From contig JAEWFT010000029.1 in the NCBI GenBank assembly GCA_023388715.1, positions 1-64,000 of the forward strand: DNA of 64,000 nucleotides, given 5' to 3'. Shown here piece by piece: positions 33,624 to 41,420 of this stretch. The position numbers were made by a program, and so were the translations under genes. Position 1 is the stretch's first letter; the number at the start of each line of letters is the position of its first letter. Source of the DNA: Pseudomonadota bacterium. Its GTDB lineage: Bacteria > Pseudomonadota > Gammaproteobacteria > Xanthomonadales > Xanthomonadaceae. The notes beneath the pieces are model-generated. The model was not told the origin of the DNA and did no database searches. It worked only from the letters and a program-made list of their open reading frames with translations.

Positions 33624-35320
33624 GTGCGCGATGCTCGCGGGGATTCGCTTGTCCTGCAAGCAATGCCTGCGCCTGCCAGGAGCCCGATGAAACACCAGAG
33701 CACGCGCGCGTCCTCGAAAGAACCGCCGATGCCCAGGTAGGCAACCGCCAGCATCAGCGCGGCGCGCGCGCCCCAAAGGCATGCATGCGAGCGCGTACGC
33801 CACCACACCCAGGCCACCAACCCAAAAAACGCGGTGATGGAAAGGGCCCCGCCCTGCGCGCCCAGGTTGAGCGCGATGTTGTGCGCATCCCCGAGGTGCT
33901 GCCATTCGCCGTCTGGCGCCAGATAATCCAGCGATGCCGCTGGCTGGCCCAGTCCCGTACCCCTCCAGAAGGACGTTTGCCAGGTCACCCACGCCTGATG
34001 CCACAGCTGCATGCGGACGGACGGCGCGACGAAGGGTGCGGCGGGATTCACGAACAACAGGCCAATGTTGGCAGCGGCCAGTACCGCCGCAACGCCCAGC
34101 GCGGCGCCGCGCAACCCACGGGGCGCCTCGCCACGTCGCCACCACCACCAGGCGAGCAGCAGCACCACGGCGCCTACTGCCTGTGACGCCGTCACCAGCA
34201 ACGGTACTGCCATGAGGACCAACAGCGCCTGCAGCTGTCGCCGCGTGATCCACGCAGCATCGCGTGCCATCAATGCCGCACCTGCGGTCAACAGCAGGAA
34301 CAGGCCCGCCATGTTGGCGTTGGCGAAAAGTCCCGAGACTCGTGGATAAGGACCGGGCGGAAGGCTGCCGTAGTGCGAGAGCAGCGGGGAAACCGCGGCG
34401 TGCCCGGAGTCGCCTGCGTAGAACCCGGCGGTGGCCAGCAGCGCCGCCAGCGAAGCCAGGACAGCAGCAACCAGCCACGCGGCCAAGACGCGACGACCCC
34501 AGCCCCTTTCCATAGCGTCACAGGCCAGCGCGGCGATCGCCGCCAGCCATGCGATGCCAATCCACTTCGCCACCGCCTGGGCAAACGAGGGTGACGGCAG
34601 AGGACAGGTAAAGTCGTTGCCAGACGTGCCCGTGCGCACTGGCGGCAACACCAGGACCGCCAGCAACATCGCCAACAGGTACAGCGCGAGCCAGACATGG
34701 AATCCGCTCAGCCGTACCGGCGCATCCCCGGTCGCCAGCGCAAAGCCCCGGCCCGCCAGTGCCAGCACGAACAGCGCATCGGACGCCAGCACCGGGAATC
34801 CCAACACTGAGGCGAGCGGCCATTGCTGGATCGGCAGCATGGCGATTCCGCCGAGCAGCAGCCACAGCGACAAGTACTCCAGCTGGCGGGCGCTGCCTCT
34901 GCACCAGCGCGGCAAGGATCCCAGCAGCAGCCCGATCCCCGCGCCGATCATGTCATCGCGCACGTCCAGCAACTTCGGGGTTCGGCCGACCGTCGCGAAC
35001 TGCAGCAATTCCGTCCCTACCGCCAGGCTCCCAAGCAGCGCCAGCAGTGCCCATCCGCTGACCGACGGCAACATCACGCGCAAGCCGGCCGCGACCAGCG
35101 CAAAGAACACAACGTGGTACATGTCGAACGGGCCGGGCACTGCATCCAGCCAGTTCAGCGCATTGCTCAGCGGCGGCAGCGCAACACGCAGGTCGGCCAT
35201 CTGGCCCGATGTCAGCAGCATCACCACTATGACCAGCACGCCCAGCGCAACGGCAATCGCATGCCGCAGCGTAAAGCGCGACGCCGCCCTTCCAGCGTTC
35301 GGGATCAGCGGGTCGGCCAT
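33620..35320 (-). CDS. VanZ-like / O-antigen-ligase-like fusion membrane protein
   Basis: 566 aa with about fourteen TM segments. The N-terminal ~130 residues look like VanZ (PLSNALNWLDAVPGPFDMYH...LLDVRDDMIGAGIGLLLG). The rest resembles Wzy/WaaL (O-antigen ligase) with the periplasmic-loop signature WRGTGLGQPAASLDYL and HNIALNLGAQGG. Its stop overlaps the nucleotidyltransferase start by 4 bp. It could belong to the polysaccharide locus or act with the nucleotidyltransferase. A VanZ-ligase fusion coupled to this kind of nucleotidyltransferase is unusual. The ATG at 35320 (MADPLIPNAGR) is the longest sensible start. Confidence 0.8.
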   Translation of the reverse strand: MADPLIPNAGRAASRFTLRHAIAVALGVLVIVVMLLTSGQMADLRVALPPLSNALNWLDAVPGPFDMYHVVFFALVAAGLRVMLPSVSGWALLALLGSLAVGTELLQFATVGRTPKLLDVRDDMIGAGIGLLLGSLPRWCRGSARQLEYLSLWLLLGGIAMLPIQQWPLASVLGFPVLASDALFVLALAGRGFALATGDAPVRLSGFHVWLALYLLAMLLAVLVLPPVRTGTSGNDFTCPLPSPSFAQAVAKWIGIAWLAAIAALACDAMERGWGRRVLAAWLVAAVLASLAALLATAGFYAGDSGHAAVSPLLSHYGSLPPGPYPRVSGLFANANMAGLFLLLTAGAALMARDAAWITRRQLQALLVLMAVPLLVTASQAVGAVVLLLAWWWWRRGEAPRGLRGAALGVAAVLAAANIGLLFVNPAAPFVAPSVRMQLWHQAWVTWQTSFWRGTGLGQPAASLDYLAPDGEWQHLGDAHNIALNLGAQGGALSITAFFGLVAWVWWRTRSHACLWGARAALMLAVAYLGIGGSFEDARVLWCFIGLLAGAGIACRTSESPRASRT

Positions 35321-35360
35321 CGCTGGCGCAGCTGGCTAGAGGGCCACGACCCCGGCGCAC

Positions 35361-36371
35361 TCATGTGCCGTAATAACCCCGATACCAGGCCACGAAGTTC
35401 GCCACGCCCTCCTCCACCTGCACCACCGGGCGATACCCGACATTGGCGATCAGGTCGGACACATCGGCCTCGGTATCCGGCACGTCGCCGGCCTGCAGCG
35501 GCAGCAGCTCCATCTCGGCCTTCTTGCCCAGGCACTGCTCCAACACCTCGATGTAGCGCAGCAATTCCACCGGCTGTTCGTTGCCGATGTTGTACAGGCG
35601 GTACGGGGCGACGCCGCTGGTCGCCGGATCGGGCTTTGCGCTGTTCCATTCCGGATCCTTGCCGGGCACGCGGTCCAGCGCACGCACCACGCCTTCGACG
35701 ATGTCATCCACGTAAGTGAAGCTGCGCTTGTGCTTGCCGTGGTTGAACACCCGGATCGGCTTGCCGTCCAGGATCGCCTTGGTGAACAGGAACAGCGCCA
35801 TGTCCGGGCGGCCCCACGGGCCGTACACGGTGAAGAAGCGCAGCCCAGTGCTGGGGATACCGTACAGATGCGCGTAGCTGTGCGCCATCTGCTCGTTGGC
35901 CTTCTTGGTGGCCGCGTACAGGGTCAGCGGATGCTCGGCCGAGCCATGCTCGGAGAACGGCATGTTCGTGTTGGCGCCGTACACCGAACTGGTGGAGGCA
36001 TACACCAGGTGCTCAACGCCATGGTGGCGGCAGCCTTCGAGGATGTGCAGGAAGCCGGTGACATTGCTGGCCACGTACACGTGCGGGTTCTCCGCCGCAT
36101 AGCGCACGCCCGCCTGCGCGGCCAGGTTGATCACACGTCCCGGCTTGTGTTGGGCGAACACCTGCTCCACCGCCGCGCGATCGGCCAGGTCCGCCTGCAC
36201 GTGGATGTAATTGGGGTGGTCGATGAAGCGCGCCAACCGCGCCTGCTTCAGGGTGACATCGTAGTAGTCGTTGAGGCTGTCGAAGCCGATGACCGTATCG
36301 CCACGCGCCAGCAACACCTGGGCGACGTGCGAACCGATGAAGCCGGCGGTGCCGGTGACCAGGACTTTCAT
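35361..36371 (-). CDS. UDP-glucuronate 4-epimerase-like NAD-dependent epimerase
   Basis: 336 aa extended SDR. The Rossmann motif is TGTAGFIGSHVAQ at the N-terminus; FDSLNDYYDVTLKQARL is typical of GAE-type UDP-glucuronate epimerases. The catalytic S...YxxxK is STSSVYG and YAATKKANEQM. It would make UDP-galacturonate for surface polysaccharide, near the nucleotide-sugar dehydrogenase at 55500. The exact substrate (GlcA or GlcNAcA) cannot be settled by eye. Starts at the ATG at 36371. Confidence 0.9.
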   Translation of the reverse strand: MKVLVTGTAGFIGSHVAQVLLARGDTVIGFDSLNDYYDVTLKQARLARFIDHPNYIHVQADLADRAAVEQVFAQHKPGRVINLAAQAGVRYAAENPHVYVASNVTGFLHILEGCRHHGVEHLVYASTSSVYGANTNMPFSEHGSAEHPLTLYAATKKANEQMAHSYAHLYGIPSTGLRFFTVYGPWGRPDMALFLFTKAILDGKPIRVFNHGKHKRSFTYVDDIVEGVVRALDRVPGKDPEWNSAKPDPATSGVAPYRLYNIGNEQPVELLRYIEVLEQCLGKKAEMELLPLQAGDVPDTEADVSDLIANVGYRPVVQVEEGVANFVAWYRGYYGT

Positions 36372-36451
36372 GCTGCGTTCCCTGCAAGGATTTCCAGGCG
36401 CGCATTCTACGTGTGCAGCAGTACGTCCTGTGGCGGGCAGCTGCTGGACCC

Positions 36452-36479
36452 TGTAGGAGCGGCTTCAACCGCGATGCCC
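36452..36479 (+). repeat. Xanthomonad REP-like palindrome
   Basis: TGTAGGAGCGGCTTCAACCG followed by CGATGCCC. The head TGTAGGAGCGGCTTCA and tail CGATGCC are the usual form of the intergenic REP family in Xanthomonadaceae. Other copies in the window are at 37868, 55480 and inside 56351-56406. Confidence 0.8.
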
Positions 36480-36797
36480 TCCCCCCTCCCTTGCGCGCGA
36501 AGCGCGGAGGGGAGGGCCGGGGTGGGGTCGCCCTTACTCGGCCCTGCAAGAGCGAACCCTGTCGGGGACCCCATCCACAGCCTCTAGCAATTCAACATTT
36601 ACAGGGTGCTCTTAAAGGTCTACCTCTCGCCATCCAAGCGAAGCGTAAACCGATTTTTACAACTACACCAGTGCCAATAGTCACTGGGCCGGTCATTGTA
36701 GACCGTCTCACACCTTTTGCAACAGACTGTGAACTACGCCGCAACCACAATATTCTGTGGGCGCCGAAGCACTATACCTAGACATATGGTGCCAGGC

Positions 36798-36821
36798 ATG
36801 TCCAAACATCCTGTCGGACAT
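36798..36821. promoter_or_regulatory. Inverted repeat upstream of the 157-aa gene
   Basis: ATGTCC and GGACAT, 6-bp arms separated by 12 bp, lie 24 bp before the start codon. It may be an operator or a 5'-leader hairpin. No regulator is assigned. Confidence 0.35.
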
Positions 36822-36844
36822 CACCATGCAATGAGGTAACTGTT

Positions 36845-37318
36845 ATGACCGCAACGCGTCTCACCGCCGACGACCTGTCGGCCATCACCGCGGCATTTGC
36901 CGTCTTGGAACAGCGCTTCGCCAAGCTGGAAGCGCTGACCCCGAAGGAGAGGCAGCGCCTCTTCAAGATGGGGTTCAAGACGGAGAAGTTCTGCCGCGAA
37001 ACCCTCCACGTGCTGGACAAGAACCGTCAGCTCGTGCCGCCGGCGATGGACCTGCCCAAGGCGCTCAGCGCCCTGCGCACCATCGACGAACTGCGCCCGC
37101 TCACCCACCAGCTGGAACGGATGGTGCAGCGGATGAAGGACACCCAGGTGGGACTGGGTGCGGACGTCGCGACCGCCGCGCGGCAGGGGTACAAGTCCCT
37201 GTCCGAGTACGGTGGCCGCCATGGCCTGGAGGGCAAGCGCCAGGCCCTCGGCGTCCGCTTCAAGCGCAGCACCCCCGCGAACGCGGACGAGGGTGAAGGT
37301 GGGGAAGGCGCGGCGTAA
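36845..37318 (+). CDS. Conserved hypothetical protein of xanthomonads
   Basis: 157 aa, soluble, largely helical with a coiled-coil look (ITAAFAVLEQRFAKLEALTPKE) and an acidic Gly/Glu tail (ADEGEGGEGAA). Starts at the ATG at 36845 with GAGGTAACTGTT upstream. Similar proteins occur, often in several copies, in Lysobacter-type genomes; this is from memory. No catalytic motif is visible. Its terminator overlaps its own stop codon, and the degenerate repeat array follows directly. Confidence 0.8.
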   Translation: MTATRLTADDLSAITAAFAVLEQRFAKLEALTPKERQRLFKMGFKTEKFCRETLHVLDKNRQLVPPAMDLPKALSALRTIDELRPLTHQLERMVQRMKDTQVGLGADVATAARQGYKSLSEYGGRHGLEGKRQALGVRFKRSTPANADEGEGGEGAA

Positions 37319-37335
37319 GCCGCGTTGCTTTTTTT
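37309..37335 (+). terminator. Rho-independent terminator overlapping the stop codon of the 157-aa gene
   Basis: CGCGGC (37309-37314), loop GTAA, GCCGCG (37319-37324), then TTGC and seven T (37329-37335). The TAA stop of the gene is inside the loop, so the last codons form the 5' arm. This is compact but otherwise canonical. Confidence 0.85.
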
Positions 37336-37418
37336 CCCCCGGGGAGGTACCAGCGAAGGGGGTAGCAGCACCGATCGGGCCTGCAAGGGCCCGATCTCTT
37401 TCGGGGCCGGCCGGGCAG

Positions 37419-37813
37419 CGCGAGAGACACGCGGCAACCTGGCGCGCCGAGCTGCTGACACTCAAGCGCCAAGTTCCCTCATGTCAACGGCCGAGTTCCC
37501 CAACTCCATCGGCCAGGTTCCCCAACTCCATCGCCCGAGTCCCACAACTCGGGCGGCCGAGCTCCCCAACCTGGGGCACCGAGTTCCCGCACCTCACCGT
37601 CCGAGTTCCAGAACCTGGCGCTCCGAGTTCGGGAACTGCAACAAGAGTCCCAATCACTCAAGCGCCGAGTTCCACAACCTCGTCGCCCAAGCTGGGGAAC
37701 TCGGCGCTCCGAGTTGCAGAACCTGGCGCGAGACACCCGGTAACTCGGGCGATGGAGTTGGGGAACTCGACGCGCCAGGTTAATGAACTCCACGCGCCAG
37801 GTTCAGAACTCGG
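37419..37813. repeat. Degenerate 21-22-bp tandem repeat array with internal dyad (about 18 units)
   Basis: Units of about 21-22 bp share the consensus CGCNCCGAGTTCCNNAACTC, with GAGTT and AACTC forming a short inverted repeat inside most units. Examples begin at 37488, 37510 and 37531. Units 5'-flanked by CGCGAGAGACACGCGGCAACCTGG (37419, given as two halves CGCGAGAGACAC and GCGGCAACCTGG) and near 37730 resemble each other. No unit is identical to the next for long. Open frames through it on both strands encode only low-complexity repeats. It is not CRISPR-like: there are no unique spacers of fixed length. Confidence 0.75.
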
Positions 37814-37867
37814 CCCGCCACACTCCGGCCACTGCTGCGGCGAGGCTTTGCGCCGTTTCGCCGCGCT

Positions 37868-37895
37868 GGTAGGAGCGCGCCTTGCGCGCGATGCC
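37868..37895 (+). repeat. REP-like palindrome, variant stem
   Basis: GGTAGGAGCGCGCCTTGCGC followed by GCGATGCC. It keeps the head GTAGGAGC and tail CGATGCC of the copy at 36452 but has a CGCGC/GCGCG stem, a known kind of stem variation. Confidence 0.7.
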
Positions 37896-37946
37896 CTTCC
37901 GCGCGCCACCCGGGAGCAGTACCCTCCCACGCCGCGAACCCGGGCC

Positions 37947-38366
37947 CTACGGATGCCAGGGATCGACGACCGACACCCCCGTCGGTTCAAAATCCGTCAC
38001 GTTGCGCGTCACCACGGTCAACCCATGCACCAGCGCCGTGGCCGCGATCATGACATCGCTGACGGGCCGGGGGTCGGGGACGTGCAGAATGGCGCTGCGC
38101 AGTGCCACGGCTGTATCCACCGGGAGAATCCTTTCCGCGAAAGCCGGCAGTACATGCGCGTTCATCCAGCTGCGCAGGAGCGCCCCCTGTCTCGTGTCCT
38201 TGCGTTCGGCCAGCAGGATGCCGGTCTCCAGTTCCTGGATCGTGATGACAGAAATGAACAAAGCCGCTGCATCAACGCTGTCGGCCCAGTGCGCCACGTT
38301 GGGATGCGCCTTTCCGGAACGCACCTTGCGCAACTCGGAGACAACGTTGGTATCCAGCAGGAACAC
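37947..38366 (-). CDS. PIN-domain toxin (VapC/FitB type)
   Basis: 139 aa. A PIN ribonuclease: Asp5 in MFLLDTNVVSEL, Glu in ITIQELETGILL, Asp residues in VSDVMIAATALVHG and the C-terminal VTRNVTDFEPTGV. It starts with GTG at 38366, with TGAGGAG upstream overlapping the antitoxin stop, 10 bases between the genes. FitB-like toxins cut tRNA or mRNA when the antitoxin is degraded. All four acidic PIN residues are present, so it looks active. Confidence 0.92.
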   Translation of the reverse strand: MFLLDTNVVSELRKVRSGKAHPNVAHWADSVDAAALFISVITIQELETGILLAERKDTRQGALLRSWMNAHVLPAFAERILPVDTAVALRSAILHVPDPRPVSDVMIAATALVHGLTVVTRNVTDFEPTGVSVVDPWHP

Positions 38367-38376
38367 GCGCCGCTCC

Positions 38377-38631
38377 TCAGGTCAGATCAGCGGTACGCGG
38401 AAGGTCGCGACGCGGCGGAACCTCCAGCTCGACATCTTCGATCCCCGGCATCGCCAGCAGGTCGGCGATCTTTCGCCGCCCGCCTGTCAGTCGCTGGTAT
38501 TCACGAATGCTCAGCAGCACGTGCGCCGGCCGGCCGCGGTCGGTGATGAACACTGGCCCCTGTTCGGCCGCCTTCTTGGCGCCTCCGGTGTCCTGGTTGA
38601 ATTCACGGCTGGTCACGGACGTAATGCTCAT
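38377..38631 (-). CDS. Phd/YefM-family antitoxin
   Basis: 84 aa. The DNA-binding N-terminus SVTSREFNQDTGGAKKAAEQ and VFITDRGRPAHVLLSIREYQ are the Phd/YefM core; the C-terminal toxin-binding part is acidic then basic. It pairs with the PIN toxin 10 bases downstream. Two palindromes upstream suggest autoregulation. Starts at the ATG at 38631. Confidence 0.92.
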   Translation of the reverse strand: MSITSVTSREFNQDTGGAKKAAEQGPVFITDRGRPAHVLLSIREYQRLTGGRRKIADLLAMPGIEDVELEVPPRRDLPRTADLT

Positions 38632-38652
38632 GCGCGCGTCTCGTCGGGGCTT

Positions 38653-38683
38653 GTAGAAACGTTACTACTTGTTCCGCGGTAAC
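38653..38683 (-). promoter_or_regulatory. Two palindromes in the toxin-antitoxin promoter
   Basis: GTAGAAACGTTACTAC (38653-38668, imperfect) and GTTCCGCGGTAAC (38671-38683). A candidate minus-strand promoter, TTGCGT then 17 bp then TAACGT, overlaps both. This is typical of operators bound by Phd-type antitoxins; the antitoxin start is 22 bp downstream of the first palindrome. Confidence 0.5.
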
Positions 38684-38726
38684 GCAAACCACCCGTTGTT
38701 GACCTCGTGACAATCCGCGCCACCCC

Positions 38727-38744
38727 AAGGAGCCCCACGCCATT
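38727..38744 (+). promoter_or_regulatory. RBS and apparent ATT start codon of xanA
   Basis: AAGGAG at 38727-38732, then nine bases, then ATT at 38742. The frame has a TGA at 38700 and no ATG, GTG or TTG between it and 38796. The conserved N-terminus of the phosphohexomutase begins right at this ATT. Confidence 0.75.
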
Positions 38745-40094
38745 ACGGCAAGCGCATTCAAGGCCTACGACATCCGCGGCCGCGTCCCCGACGAATTGAA
38801 CGAGGACCTTGCCACCCGCATCGCTGTGGCCATGTCCAACCTGCTGGAACCGGGTCCTGTGGTTGTGGGTCACGACGTGCGCCTAAGCAGCCCCTCGCTG
38901 CAAGCGGCGCTCTCCACCGGGTTCCGTGCCTGCGGGCGCGACGTCCTCGACATCGGCCTGTGCGGCACCGAGGAGGTGTACTTCCAGACGGCCCACCTGG
39001 GCGCGGCCGGTGGCGTGATGGTGACCGCCAGCCACAATCCGATGGACTACAACGGCCTGAAGCTGGTGCGCGAGGGCGCGCGCCCGATCAGTGCGGACAC
39101 CGGCCTGTTCGCCATTCGCGATGCCGCCCTGCGGCCGCAGCCACCGCTGGTCGACGCCAGTGCGATGGAACGGCAGATGGAAGACAAGTCCGCCTACCTG
39201 CAGCACCTGTTGGGCTATGTGGACATCCCCCGCCTGAAGCCGCTGAAGATCGTGGTCAATGCCGGCAATGGCGGCGCCGGGGTCATCGTGGATGCGCTGG
39301 CGCCGCACCTACCGATCGAGTTCGTGCGGATCCAGCATGAGCCCGATGGGACGTTCCCCAACGGCATTCCCAACCCGCTGCTACCCGGCAACCGGCAAGC
39401 CACTGCGCAGGCGGTGGTCGAACATGGCGCAGATTTCGGGGTAGCGTGGGATGGCGACTTCGACCGGTGCTTCTTCTTCGACGAGGCGGGCCGCTTCATC
39501 GAGGGCTATTACCTGGTGGGCCTGCTGGCCACGGCCCTGCTGGCGCGCCATCCCGGCGGCAAGGTGGTCCACGATCCACGGCTGACGTGGAACACCGTCG
39601 AGATGGTGCAGGCCGCTGGCGGCGTGCCGGTGCTGTGCAAGTCCGGCCATGCCTTCATCAAGGAGCGGATGCGCGCGGAAGACGCCGTGTACGGCGGCGA
39701 GATGAGTGCCCACCATTACTTCCGCGACTTCGCCTACTGCGACTCCGGGATGATCCCGTGGTTGCTGGTGGCCGCCCTGCTGTCCAGCACCGGACACACG
39801 CTCGGTGAGCTGGTGGAAGACCGGATCTGGCGTTACCCATGTAGCGGCGAGGTGAATTTCACCGTGACAGACGGCGCTGCCGCCATAGCCAAGGTGCTGG
39901 CGCACTACGCGCCCCTCAGCCCGCGCCTCGACGATACCGACGGGCTGTCGGCGGAATTCGACGACTGGCGGTTCAACCTGCGCAGTTCCAATACGGAGCC
40001 GTTGGTGAGGTTGAACATCGAATCGCGTGGGGATCGGGCGCTGGTGGAAGAGAAGCTGCAGGAGATCAGCGCGTTGCTGCTGGCTGCGGATTGA
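38742..40094 (+). CDS. xanA: Phosphoglucomutase/phosphomannomutase (XanA/AlgC type)
   Basis: 450 aa. It interconverts glucose/mannose 6- and 1-phosphates, feeding LPS and exopolysaccharide sugar nucleotides. The conserved N-terminus AFKAYDIRGRVPDELNEDL starts only a few codons after an ATT at 38742 that has AAGGAG nine bases upstream. Starting at the first normal codon (TTG at 38796) would delete this AYDIRGR motif. The catalytic phosphoserine is in TASHNPMDYNG, the metal loop is DGDFDRC, and the C-terminal phosphate-binding RSSNTEP is present. Its 3' end overlaps the convergent glycosyltransferase by 29 bp. Confidence 0.93.
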   Translation: MTASAFKAYDIRGRVPDELNEDLATRIAVAMSNLLEPGPVVVGHDVRLSSPSLQAALSTGFRACGRDVLDIGLCGTEEVYFQTAHLGAAGGVMVTASHNPMDYNGLKLVREGARPISADTGLFAIRDAALRPQPPLVDASAMERQMEDKSAYLQHLLGYVDIPRLKPLKIVVNAGNGGAGVIVDALAPHLPIEFVRIQHEPDGTFPNGIPNPLLPGNRQATAQAVVEHGADFGVAWDGDFDRCFFFDEAGRFIEGYYLVGLLATALLARHPGGKVVHDPRLTWNTVEMVQAAGGVPVLCKSGHAFIKERMRAEDAVYGGEMSAHHYFRDFAYCDSGMIPWLLVAALLSSTGHTLGELVEDRIWRYPCSGEVNFTVTDGAAAIAKVLAHYAPLSPRLDDTDGLSAEFDDWRFNLRSSNTEPLVRLNIESRGDRALVEEKLQEISALLLAAD

Positions 40095-41223
40095 GTTCGT
40101 CGTAGACGGCCAGCGTCTTGCGAATCACGATTCGCTCGTCGAACTGCTCCAGCGCCTTGCGCCGCCCCGCGTCCGCCAAGCGCCCTCGCAACCCAGGATC
40201 ATCCTGCAACCGTGCGATCGCTCGGGCCAACGCGTCACCGTCGCGTACCGGCACCAAGAGTCCATCCACTTCGTGGGTAACCACTTCACGACAACCCGGC
40301 ACATCGGTGGTCACCAGTGCGCATCCACTGGCAGCGGCTTCGATCAGCCCCTTGGGCAATCCTTCGCGATAGCTGGGCAAGGCGACGATGTCTACGCTGC
40401 GAAGCAATGCGGGCATTTCGTCCACGTGCCCCAACCACTGCACTAGGCCCTGCCCGACCCAGTCGCGCACATCCGCTTCGGGCACCGCAGCGGGATTGCC
40501 TGGATCCGGATCCCCGGCCAGCAGGAAGTCGATGGGCCGGCCTTCGGCGTGCAGCAGGTGCGCGGCCCGCACGTATTCGGCCAAACCCTTGTCCCACAAC
40601 AGTCGGGCGGGAAGTAGCACGCGCAGGCGCTCCCCGGGCTCGCGATCCGGATCGGGGTTGAAGCGACTGCAATCCACACCAGAGCCGGGAATCAAGCGCG
40701 CCTGTGAGGCGTCCACCAGTCCGGCGCGGGCGAACAGCGCCACGTCATCCGGGTTTTGCAGGATCAGGCGTGCGTTGTGCCCACCCAATGCGAGTTTCAA
40801 CAGGCTTCGTACGAGCGGTCGCAACAGACGTGCCTTCAGCGAATCACTGATGAAGACATACCCCATGCCGGCGACGGCGTTAATACGCGCGGGGACCCGT
40901 GCCAAGCGCGCGGCCAGCGACCCGTACACCGCGCATTTGATGGTGAAGCCGTGCACCAGCGCCGGGCGTTCCCTGCGGAAGAGTCGGATTAGATGCAAGA
41001 GGAGTCGAGCTTCGCGAAGCGGATTCAGGCTACGGCGATCCATCGGCAGGGGCAGCCAGCGCAGGCCGAGTTCGCGGAGCTTCTTGCCGTACGGCCCGTC
41101 CGGTGAAATTAGCAGGACGTCATGGCCAGCATCACGCAGAGCCAGCGCTAGCGAACGACGGAAGTTCCACAGGTACCACTCGGTGTTGGCGAACAGGACG
41201 ACTTTTTCTGTCGGATGCGGCAT
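40066..41223 (-). CDS. Glycosyltransferase family 4
   Basis: 385 aa. Two-domain GT-B enzyme: N-terminal GT4-like acceptor domain (FANTEWYLWNFRRSLALALRD), C-terminal nucleotide-sugar domain with LPARLLWDKGLAEYVRAA and the E-x7-E motif in YREGLPKGLIEAAA. It resembles PglA/WbpT-type transferases of O-chain assembly. The ATG at 41223 has GGAG upstream; ATG 41235 and TTG 41253 are alternatives. Cytoplasmic, membrane-associated. Substrate unknown. Confidence 0.88.
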   Translation of the reverse strand: MPHPTEKVVLFANTEWYLWNFRRSLALALRDAGHDVLLISPDGPYGKKLRELGLRWLPLPMDRRSLNPLREARLLLHLIRLFRRERPALVHGFTIKCAVYGSLAARLARVPARINAVAGMGYVFISDSLKARLLRPLVRSLLKLALGGHNARLILQNPDDVALFARAGLVDASQARLIPGSGVDCSRFNPDPDREPGERLRVLLPARLLWDKGLAEYVRAAHLLHAEGRPIDFLLAGDPDPGNPAAVPEADVRDWVGQGLVQWLGHVDEMPALLRSVDIVALPSYREGLPKGLIEAAASGCALVTTDVPGCREVVTHEVDGLLVPVRDGDALARAIARLQDDPGLRGRLADAGRRKALEQFDERIVIRKTLAVYDELNPQPAATR

Positions 41224-41420
41224 CACCTGCTCCATGTCGGTGGCGGCAGACAACCGCCGCTAGGCAGCATCCCGCGTACGTCACAGCATGTCTGCATCGG
41301 ATCGCAGTACGTCAGCGTAGCTTTCGAGGCGCAAATTTTTATAGGTATCCAGCACTGAAAGATATCCAGCATCCCTTCCGAGAACTTGTCCACGAAATGC
41401 CGGTGCCTCAAGCTTGTCTT

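Larger units (their letters stand above)
36372..36844. other. 473-bp intergenic region with a REP copy and GC-rich palindrome
   Basis: It contains a REP-type element at 36452, a following palindromic stretch CCCTCCC...GCGCGAAGCGC...GGGGAGGG at about 36483-36518, and then a more AT-rich part leading to the promoter of the 157-aa gene. No gene is seen. Confidence 0.6.

Noticed and set aside
37479..37793. Open frames on both strands through the repeat array
   Set aside because: Composition follows the DNA repeat; no RBS and no family. Treated as repeat, not protein.
37419..37813. A CRISPR array
   Set aside because: Units are degenerate, contiguous and have no unique spacers; no cas genes nearby.
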